Of a stretch of DNA of 16,685 nt, positions 7,302 to 13,702 are shown in pieces. The notes beneath the pieces were generated by a model. The model was not told the DNA's origin and did not search any database. It saw only the letters and a program-made list of their open reading frames with translations. This DNA comes from Clostridia bacterium (GTDB lineage Bacteria > Bacillota > Clostridia > Christensenellales > Aristaeellaceae): assembly GCA_009776385.1 (NCBI GenBank), contig WRFT01000008.1, positions 1 through 16,685 of the forward strand, given 5' to 3'. Position numbers and translations under genes: made by a program. Numbering within the stretch: position 1 is the first letter of the stretch; every line of letters begins with the position of its first letter.

Positions 7302-7332
7302 GTCCGGCGATTCTATAACAGAATCGCCGGAC
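7302..7332 (+). promoter_or_regulatory. Strong intercistronic hairpin between pilin and sortase
   Basis: A perfect 13-bp stem, GTCCGGCGATTCT (7302-7314) paired with AGAATCGCCGGAC (7320-7332), has the loop ATAAC. No T-run follows directly (the next bases are AGCAAACAAACC), so it is not a standard terminator. It may stabilise the pilin message or act as a processing or attenuation site that keeps sortase expression below that of the pilin. That role is inferred. Confidence 0.7.
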
Positions 7333-7403
7333 AGCAAACAAACCGGTTATCAAACATTTTTCCGCCGGGCAGCGAAACGGCTAAGTAAAGGAGGGAGTCC
7401 CGA

Positions 7404-8363
7404 ATGGTTGTGCAGGCAAATAAGATCGGCGTGTATGTTGTCCGTCTGGTTAACGGCGCGGTAAATTGGGCCGTGCTGGCGGCAATCGTACTTATGGTCA
7501 TCTTCGCCGGGTACAGCCTGTGGGACTCCGGCCAACTTTATCGGGCGGCGGACAGCTCCCAATACACGGTATACAAGCCTACCGAGATGAATGAGGGCAA
7601 ATCGTTCGAAGAGTTAAGAACCATTAATCCTGAGGTAATCGCATGGCTTACCGTTTACGGAACACATATCGACTATCCGGTAACACAGGGGCCTGACAAC
7701 ATGAAATATGTTAACACAAACGCCGAGGGACAGTACATGCTGTCCGGAAGCATTTTTCTGGATACATATAACTGCCGTGATTTTTCTGATTTTAACCATA
7801 TCATCTACGGGCATCACATGGCACACCAGGCGATGTTCGGCCAAATTGGGGAGTTTGCCCAAGCCGACATGTTCAGCAGCCGCATGTACGGCAACATTTA
7901 TTTTGGCGGAAAAGACCACGGCATTGAATTTTTCGCCTTTGTACACACAGACGCGTATGACGCAAGCGTTTTTACGCCCAATGTTCCTGACAAGGAGCAT
8001 CAGGCATATCTGGACAATCTGCTTGAGTTAGCCGTTCATAAAAGAGACATCGGCGTTACCATACAGGACCATATCATCCTGCTGAGCACCTGCTCGGCAA
8101 GCTCGACAAATGGGCGGGATATATTGGCAGGCAGAATAGTGGACGCGGTATATGAGGACACCTTTTTTTCTGAATCAAGCGTACGGACGCTGTACGGCAT
8201 AGACAGCCAAACGGGGCAGCCGCGCATCGCGCTGCCGGTGTGGCTGACGTATGAAGCGTTAATCACCGTGGCTTTACTCGTCTTCATCATCAGTGTGAAA
8301 CGCGTTCGCGGCAGAAAACAAATAATGACAGGAGGGGGACATGATCATGATGAGGTTATTTAA
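7404..8363 (+). CDS. srtB: Class B sortase with extra C-terminal membrane segment (candidate pilus polymerase)
   Basis: Sortases cleave the sorting motif of secreted proteins through an active-site Cys and transfer them to an amine of a pilin Lys or of peptidoglycan. This 319-residue protein has an N-terminal membrane segment (about 21-37), DYPVTQG (90-96), IYGHHM with catalytic H137, LLSTCS with nucleophile C230, and the likely active-site Arg R238 or nearby R244. The spacing and the YGHH and LSTCS motifs indicate class B. A second hydrophobic segment (about 279-298) followed by VKRVRGRK gives a membrane-spanning C-terminus, a layout better known from class C pilin sortases. ATG at 7404 follows AAAGGAGGG (7388-7396). 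The gene lies between two pilin genes and overlaps the next one by 23 nt. Polymerase activity on the upstream VTPTG pilin is inferred from position and topology. Confidence 0.9.
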   Translation: MVVQANKIGVYVVRLVNGAVNWAVLAAIVLMVIFAGYSLWDSGQLYRAADSSQYTVYKPTEMNEGKSFEELRTINPEVIAWLTVYGTHIDYPVTQGPDNMKYVNTNAEGQYMLSGSIFLDTYNCRDFSDFNHIIYGHHMAHQAMFGQIGEFAQADMFSSRMYGNIYFGGKDHGIEFFAFVHTDAYDASVFTPNVPDKEHQAYLDNLLELAVHKRDIGVTIQDHIILLSTCSASSTNGRDILAGRIVDAVYEDTFFSESSVRTLYGIDSQTGQPRIALPVWLTYEALITVALLVFIISVKRVRGRKQIMTGGGHDHDEVI

Positions 8364-9405
8364 AAAGAGCGGAAAGGGGAGGTTATGCGCAGCCGCATTG
8401 CTTGTGTTAACGTTCATGGCGCCGCCGGCTGTGTTCGCGGCGGGAAGCCCGCTCAGCCTCACGGTAAGACAGGTCTATACCACCTCCTTAACGTCGGCCT
8501 CGTCTGTCTTTACCTACAGGCTCAAAGCGGTGGACGCGGCAAACCCGATGCCGGGCGGCAGCGGGGTGCAAGGGTATAACTTCACGCTGACGGGCAATAC
8601 ATCCACTGGCATTGGCCCGATTATCTTTACCAAACAGGGAATCTACCGTTATCAAATAGGTCAGATAATGACCCAGGAAAAGGCCGGCTATATTTACGAT
8701 AAGCAGGTTTACAACCTGGAAGTGCGCGTGGATAACGCGCTGCATACGGAGGTCATCGTATATAACGCCGCGGGCATGAAAGTATCCGATATTGTCTTTG
8801 AAAACAAATACCGGATTGATCCAACGAATCCGGACCGAATGACCAGCCCCCCTGTTAAGAAAAGTGTGACGGGAGACCCCGCCCATCCAAGTGACTTTAC
8901 CTTTACCCTCAAGGCAAAAGAAGCGGGCCAGCCGATGCCGCCGGGCGCTGTCTCCGGTACGGCGACCTTAGTGATAAACGGCACGGGATCCGGCACATTC
9001 GGTTCATGGAGCTATGATAAAGAGGGCGTTTATTATTATACGGTTGCGGAAGTCAATACGGGAGAAAGCCATTATACATACGATACGTCAGTCTATACCA
9101 TAACCGATACGGTCAAGGCGGAAAACGGCCAACTCATGCTGACAAGGGCCATCACAAACAGCGCGAATAAACGCGTTTCCTCCCTGGACTTTATCAATGT
9201 TTATAAAGCGGGCGATAATAACGGCGGAGGAGGCGGTAATGGCGGCCCGGGCGGAAAAGGTGGCGGCAGCCCTAAAACCGGAGATGAGTTTAACACTCTG
9301 ACCTATATCATTCTCTTCGCGGCGGGAAGCATCCTCATGGCGTGTGCAGGCGTCTATCTGGCCTTGTCCAGAAAACACAAAAAAACCATTAGAAGGATTC
9401 TGTAA
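8341..9405 (+). CDS. Spy0128/FctA-type pilin with SPKTG sorting signal
   Basis: This 354-residue secreted wall protein has a signal peptide (about 1-34, ending AVFAA). Two related Spy0128-like domains follow (about 38-158 and 170-289), each with a G-x-Y-x-Y strand and an ENKY or FINVYK end. Domain 2 keeps the isopeptide residues K173 or K174, E237 and N286. Domain 1 has R43 and Q44 at the Lys positions and Q108 at the Glu position, leaving only N155. A glycine-rich linker (291-309) leads to SPKTGDE (310-316), an LPKTG variant with Ser for Leu, then a hydrophobic span (about 321-343) and a basic tail. ATG at 8341 lies just after AGGAGGGGG (8330-8338). Met codons at 8347 and 8350 are alternatives. 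The start overlaps the sortase gene, so translation is probably coupled. It could be a minor, basal or tip subunit. Confidence 0.85.
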   Translation: MIMMRLFKKSGKGRLCAAALLVLTFMAPPAVFAAGSPLSLTVRQVYTTSLTSASSVFTYRLKAVDAANPMPGGSGVQGYNFTLTGNTSTGIGPIIFTKQGIYRYQIGQIMTQEKAGYIYDKQVYNLEVRVDNALHTEVIVYNAAGMKVSDIVFENKYRIDPTNPDRMTSPPVKKSVTGDPAHPSDFTFTLKAKEAGQPMPPGAVSGTATLVINGTGSGTFGSWSYDKEGVYYYTVAEVNTGESHYTYDTSVYTITDTVKAENGQLMLTRAITNSANKRVSSLDFINVYKAGDNNGGGGGNGGPGGKGGGSPKTGDEFNTLTYIILFAAGSILMACAGVYLALSRKHKKTIRRIL

Positions 9406-9406
9406 A

Positions 9407-10306
9407 ATGTTAATGGAAAAGTATCGAATTAAAAAGGTAATCGCCGTTACGGTGTTGCTCCTCTCCCTGGCCGTCATGGCCTTTACGGGAACAAGGCTGT
9501 ACATCGCCGAGCGCATTAATCAAGACAGCGACAGGAGTTATGAGCATATCATCCAACAGGTTCGCGGCCCCGCGCGCAATGCTGTCACTTACCCAACACC
9601 GCCCGTCGCGCAAAAAACGGCGCCGGATTTAAACGTTCAGGAAACACAGGCAGGGATGGAAGGGTTTCCCTTAATAGGTAACATGAGCGCTGATTCCGCC
9701 GGTAGCGGAAGCCTTGCGTCCGTTAGGGAACGGGTGCATGTTCCCATGCTGGATATCAATTTTCACGCGTTGAAAAGTATGAACGAGGATGCCGTGGCTT
9801 GGCTGTATTTACCGGGTTCCGTGATAGACTATCCTGTCATGAAAGCGGATGATTACAGTTATTATCTGTACCATTTACCGGACGGTACGAAGAACGCGAA
9901 TGGTTCCCTCTTTATCGATTACGCGACCGCTCCGGATTTTTCCGAAAGACTGACGGTCATTCACGGGCATCATATGCGTTCCGGCAGGATGTTCGGCGGG
10001 CTGGTTAACTATAAAGACCAAAACTATTATGAACAGAATCCCTATATGTACCTGTACGGGCCTGATAACAATTACAGAATTGACCTTATCTACGGCTGCG
10101 TCATCGCCATGGGGCAGTGGCGGGAACGGGCGTTTATGTACGCGGACAACCTGGATTCTTTTCTGGCCTTTGCCGAACGGGGAACCACCTTTAAAAGCAA
10201 TGTTCAGGCAGAGCCGGGCGATAGGTTCATCGCGTTGTCCACTTGCTCGTATGAGTTTGATAACGCGCGGTATGTGGTGTTGGGTGTGTTAAGGGAGGCT
10301 TTTTAA
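9407..10306 (+). CDS. srtB: Second class B sortase
   Basis: This 299-residue protein has an N-terminal membrane anchor (about 10-29) and then a long low-complexity stalk (about 35-110) before the catalytic domain. The motifs are DYPVMK (141-146), HGHHM with H188, LSTCSYEFDNAR with nucleophile C280 and Arg R288, and VVLGVL at the end, which fits canonical class B sortases. Unlike the first sortase it has no C-terminal membrane segment. The start is ATG at 9407, one base after the pilin stop, with AGAAGG at 9391-9396. A longer in-frame reading from 9344 lies inside the pilin gene and is rejected. A role in attaching the SPKTG pilin or in linking the finished pilus to the cell wall is inferred. 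It is the last gene before the terminator. Confidence 0.9.
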   Translation: MLMEKYRIKKVIAVTVLLLSLAVMAFTGTRLYIAERINQDSDRSYEHIIQQVRGPARNAVTYPTPPVAQKTAPDLNVQETQAGMEGFPLIGNMSADSAGSGSLASVRERVHVPMLDINFHALKSMNEDAVAWLYLPGSVIDYPVMKADDYSYYLYHLPDGTKNANGSLFIDYATAPDFSERLTVIHGHHMRSGRMFGGLVNYKDQNYYEQNPYMYLYGPDNNYRIDLIYGCVIAMGQWRERAFMYADNLDSFLAFAERGTTFKSNVQAEPGDRFIALSTCSYEFDNARYVVLGVLREAF

Positions 10307-10349
10307 CCCTTTTTACGGGAATGCCCGCGGTAAAGCGTATCAAAATGAC

Positions 10350-10382
10350 GAGCTCTTGTTCATGACGAACGAGGGCTCTTTT
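10350..10382 (+). terminator. Intrinsic terminator after the pilus locus
   Basis: GAGCTCTTGTTC (10350-10361) pairs with GAACGAGGGCTC (10367-10378) over 12 bp, including two G-U pairs. The loop is ATGAC and TTTT follows (10379-10382). The T-run is short, but the position 44 nt after the second sortase fits an operon end. Bases 10383-10501 show nothing that I can assign. Confidence 0.75.
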
Positions 10383-10501
10383 CATGGCATCAATAAAACC
10401 GCTCCATAAAAATGATGAGTGATAAACGTGTCATTAACAGCCATAACGCAGGGAAAACCGGCAGGGGCTTTGGTTACATATGCACTGAAACATTACGAAA
10501 A

Positions 10502-10523
10502 AATGAGTAATTAATGAGTAATT
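10502..10523 (+). repeat. Perfect 11-bp tandem repeat upstream of the kinase promoter
   Basis: AATGAGTAATT occurs twice with no spacer (10502-10512 and 10513-10523), followed by an A/T-rich run up to the -35 element at 10538. A spacing of one helical turn upstream of a promoter is typical of paired activator or response-regulator sites, and the A/T richness could also act as an UP element. The function is inferred. Confidence 0.6.
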
Positions 10524-10537
10524 TTATTAAAAAATTG

Positions 10538-10566
10538 TTGAATAATCTGCGCCGCTCTATTATAAT
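10538..10566 (+). promoter_or_regulatory. Sigma-A-type promoter of the phosphorelay operon
   Basis: TTGAAT (10538-10543, 4/6) and TATAAT (10561-10566, 6/6) are separated by 17 nt. Transcription would start near 10573, about 70 nt before the kinase ATG. This is the best promoter match in the window. Confidence 0.75.
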
Positions 10567-10643
10567 GTAACGAATCTTCCGGTATTCATACATATGCCCC
10601 ATCTCTCGGTCAGTGTGAAAAGAAAGCGGGTATAAACAGGTTT

Positions 10644-13238
10644 ATGGCGCGCATTATCAGAAGGAATGATTCGGCTGCAGGCAGTAATAAAAAAGGCATC
10701 ATCGCGCGCCTGTGCGGTATAGGGCTCGCGATTGGGTGCCTTGTGCTGCTGCCGGGCACGGCGCGGGCGGCGTTGCCGGTTCTCTTTTCCGCCGAGCAAC
10801 AACCTTCAAACAACGGCATGGCTTCTTCTATATGGGAATCGGACTTGCAATACGCCGCGGTGCTTATCATATTAGCGTTTGTCGGAGCGGGTTTAATTTT
10901 AAGCCTGCTCCTGAACAGGTTCACCGATAAAAAGCATGTCGAGCAAATTAAAAAAAGAGATCGCCTGATAAGCACTGTAAACAACGTGGCGTCCGTCATG
11001 CTTTCAGAGAACAGCGGTATGGATTTTACGGCTTCTTTAAAGTCCGGCATGGGCTTGATGGGGCAGTTATTAAACGTCGACCGCGTTCATATCTTACAAA
11101 ATGAAATGATAGACGGCGAGTTATGCGCCGTTCAAAAGCACGTATGGTTATCCGAAGCGGGCAGTCATAAAGCGCCTCCCAGTAACGAGGTAATATACCG
11201 CTACAGCATCGCGCCGGAATGGCGGGACAAATTTATTAAAGGCGAGAGTATCTGTAACCAGTTCGCCGTACTTTCCCTGCAAGAACAAAACTTTTTAAGC
11301 TGCCATCATGTGAAGTCCATGGTACTCATGCCTTTGTTTTTACACGATGAATTCTGGGGCTTGTTCGGCATCGACGCCTGTATGGAAGAACGGATGTTTA
11401 CGGAGGATGAAATAAACATTCTGCATTCCGCCAGCCTCATGATGGTCAATGCCATTAATATCAACGCCATGACGCAAAGCCTTCAGGCGACTGCCAATCA
11501 ATTGGAAGCGGCTCTGTTGGAAGCCAATTATGCCAGCACGGCCAAGTCTGCCTTTATTGCCAATTTGAGCCATGAGATTCGCACACCGATGAACAGCATC
11601 ATCGGGTTTTCAGAACTGGCAATGGATGGAAACATCACGCCGGAGACCAAAGAATACCTTGAGAACATCATAAAAAACTCCAACTGGCTGTTAACCATCA
11701 TCAATGACATCTTAGATATGTCAAAAATTGAAGCCAATAAAATGGTGCTGGAAAACGTTCCTCTGGATCTGCACGATATTTTCGTTCATTGTCAGACGCT
11801 TATTCTGCCTAAAGCCATCGAAAAGGGGCTCATTTTGCATTTCTACGCGGAACCGGTCATCGGTAAAAAACTGCTGGGTGATCCGACGCGTATTCACCAA
11901 ATACTGATAAACCTCCTGTCCAATGCCATTAAATTTTCGAATATCGGCGCTGTAAAACTCTCCTCGTTTATTACGAACATGGATGAGGACACCTGCACGG
12001 TCTGTTTTGAGGTGCGGGACAGTGGAATTGGCATGACAGCGCAGCAAATCGAAGATATTTTTAAACCTTTCACGCAAGCTGACGGCAGTACGACGCGTAA
12101 ACACGGCGGCACCGGGCTGGGTCTGTCTATCACGAAGAACCTGGTAGAGTTAATGGGCGGGCATCTTAGCGTGGAAAGCACCGTGAAGGTCGGCAGTAAG
12201 TTCAGTTTCGAGTTGACATTCGATACCATGGAAACACTGGATACGGAACCGTTTCAAACGGTGTTTGTCGAACTGGAAAAACCGATGTTCGAAGGCACCG
12301 TATTGGTGTGTGAAGACAATGTGATGAACCAGCGTGTCATCTTCGAGCATTTGCAAAGAGTCGGGCTTAATGTTGAAATGGCGAATAACGGAAAGATAGG
12401 CGTGGATAGGGTGCGCAGCCGTAAGGAGGCGGGTTTAAAGCCGTATGATATCATTCTTATGGATATTCATATGCCTGTCATGGATGGCCTGGAAGCCGTA
12501 CCGTTAATTATTGAACTGGACACGGGAGCGCCGGTGATTGCCACGACCGCAAATATTATGACGGATGACCTAAACTTATATAAAGAGAGCGGCATGATCG
12601 ATTACCTTGCCAAGCCGTTTACCACACAGGAACTATGGCGGTGCTTACTAAGGCATCTCGTACCGATTGACGCGGTTCAGCAAAACGGCTATGCGATGGA
12701 GCTCGACGAGGAGCTTAAAAAGCAGTTGGTTACCACCTTTCTAAAGGAAAACCAAACGCGTTATGCGCAAATCACGGCCGCGCTGTCGGCAGGAGATATG
12801 ACGTTGGCGCATCGGCTTGCGCATAATTTGAAAAACAGCGCATCGCTTGTGGAAAAACAGGAGCTAAGCAAAGCCGCGCAAGCGGTCGAATCCGCGCTCA
12901 CGGGTGGTGTTAACGCGGTAATGGACGAACAAATGCGCACGCTTAACAACGAACTGACCGCCGCGCTCGCCGCGTTTGATACGTTTATCCCGTTGGCGGA
13001 ATCTGTGCCGCTTAAAGAGAGTTCAAACGGTTTGATGGGCCTTCAAGCGTCGCTCGCGATACTGGATAAATTAAAACCATTGCTAAAAAGCGGCAACCCG
13101 GAATGCCTGGACTTTATTGACGAGTTAAAACGAATGCGCGGAAGTGAAAAGCTCGTGGAGTACATGGAAGCGTTTCGCTTCAGGCCCGAAGCGCTCGGAG
13201 CGTTTGAGACGCTCATGCGGGAGTTAGAGGGCACTTAG
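10644..13238 (+). CDS. Membrane hybrid histidine kinase (GAF-HisKA-HATPase-REC-Hpt)
   Basis: This 864-residue sensor kinase has a signal-peptide-like hydrophobic segment (about 22-43, ending TARAALP) and a membrane segment (about 70-90). A GAF-like domain (about 110-272) and a short coiled linker come next. The HisKA domain has the phosphoacceptor H310 in NLSHEIRTPMN. The ATPase domain has an N-box LLSNAIKFS, DSGIGM and GGTGLGLSI (488-496). The receiver domain (about 552-670) has acidic E557-D558, phospho-acceptor D607 and K657. The Hpt domain has H727 in LAHNLKNSA, where the Gly usually found four residues after His is N731. A helical C-terminal extension (about 795-862) resembles that of the second hybrid kinase. 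ATG at 10644 has only a weak ribosome-binding site. It heads a cluster with two receiver proteins and another hybrid kinase. The signal sensed is unknown. Confidence 0.9.
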   Translation: MARIIRRNDSAAGSNKKGIIARLCGIGLAIGCLVLLPGTARAALPVLFSAEQQPSNNGMASSIWESDLQYAAVLIILAFVGAGLILSLLLNRFTDKKHVEQIKKRDRLISTVNNVASVMLSENSGMDFTASLKSGMGLMGQLLNVDRVHILQNEMIDGELCAVQKHVWLSEAGSHKAPPSNEVIYRYSIAPEWRDKFIKGESICNQFAVLSLQEQNFLSCHHVKSMVLMPLFLHDEFWGLFGIDACMEERMFTEDEINILHSASLMMVNAININAMTQSLQATANQLEAALLEANYASTAKSAFIANLSHEIRTPMNSIIGFSELAMDGNITPETKEYLENIIKNSNWLLTIINDILDMSKIEANKMVLENVPLDLHDIFVHCQTLILPKAIEKGLILHFYAEPVIGKKLLGDPTRIHQILINLLSNAIKFSNIGAVKLSSFITNMDEDTCTVCFEVRDSGIGMTAQQIEDIFKPFTQADGSTTRKHGGTGLGLSITKNLVELMGGHLSVESTVKVGSKFSFELTFDTMETLDTEPFQTVFVELEKPMFEGTVLVCEDNVMNQRVIFEHLQRVGLNVEMANNGKIGVDRVRSRKEAGLKPYDIILMDIHMPVMDGLEAVPLIIELDTGAPVIATTANIMTDDLNLYKESGMIDYLAKPFTTQELWRCLLRHLVPIDAVQQNGYAMELDEELKKQLVTTFLKENQTRYAQITAALSAGDMTLAHRLAHNLKNSASLVEKQELSKAAQAVESALTGGVNAVMDEQMRTLNNELTAALAAFDTFIPLAESVPLKESSNGLMGLQASLAILDKLKPLLKSGNPECLDFIDELKRMRGSEKLVEYMEAFRFRPEALGAFETLMRELEGT

Positions 13239-13263
13239 CATTGGTTTCCGAAGGGGTGTTGGC

Positions 13264-13656
13264 ATGACGGAGAATACGGAAAAAAAGCGCATTTTAATAG
13301 TGGATGACGAAACGTCAAATTTACATGTGCTATATCATATCTTGCGTCGTGATTATACGGTTTACATGGCGCAGGACGGGCGCACGGGGCTTGATATTGC
13401 CGGTGAGTTTATACCGGATTTAATACTCCTGGATATCATTTTACCCGGGATGACCGGTTATGAGGTCATTGGGCAGCTTAAGTCAATGGAGAATTGTAAA
13501 CACATTCCCGTTATATTTATCTCCGGTCTGGCGGAAAGCGGCAGCATGGAAAAAGGTTTGGCGTCCGGGGCATCCGACTATATATTCAAGCCGATAAACG
13601 CCGCCGAAGTGCTTGAGAAAGTTCAAAAACAATTCACGCTGTCAGGGTGTTACTAA
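13264..13656 (+). CDS. Stand-alone response regulator receiver protein
   Basis: This 130-residue protein is a single REC domain. It has the acidic pair D14-D15 (ILIVDDE), phospho-acceptor D57 (LLDIILPGMTGYE), the switch residue S87 (VIFISG) and the invariant K109 (YIFKPIN). There is no DNA-binding or enzymatic output domain, and the protein ends about 13 residues after the last receiver helix begins. Such proteins relay phosphate or act by binding a partner. The ATG at 13264 follows GAAGGGG, 25 nt after the first hybrid kinase, and the next kinase starts within 50 nt downstream, so all are probably cotranscribed. By sequence style it resembles the receiver part of RpfG-like regulators. It could accept phosphate from the Hpt domains on either side. 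Confidence 0.92.
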   Translation: MTENTEKKRILIVDDETSNLHVLYHILRRDYTVYMAQDGRTGLDIAGEFIPDLILLDIILPGMTGYEVIGQLKSMENCKHIPVIFISGLAESGSMEKGLASGASDYIFKPINAAEVLEKVQKQFTLSGCY

Positions 13657-13702
13657 TATGTGCTGGAGCACTCGTAAAGGTACAAAAAAAGAGGTGACAA
13701 GC

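Noticed and set aside
7302..7332. Intrinsic terminator after the first pilin
   Set aside because: The stem is strong but lacks an adjacent T-run. The nearest T5 run is more than 20 nt downstream.
9344..9406. Longer N-terminus for the second sortase
   Set aside because: It would overlap the pilin C-terminus by about 60 nt, and the extra residues precede a normal cytoplasmic start and membrane anchor.
10383..10501. Riboswitch-like segment between the terminator and the kinase promoter
   Set aside because: Some G-rich and C-rich stretches can pair weakly, but no known riboswitch core is recognisable, and the segment lies upstream of the predicted transcription start.
13613..13702. Longer N-terminus for the soluble kinase starting at 13613
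   Set aside because: It overlaps the receiver gene by 44 nt and adds residues with no domain signal. The GAGGTG site supports 13703.
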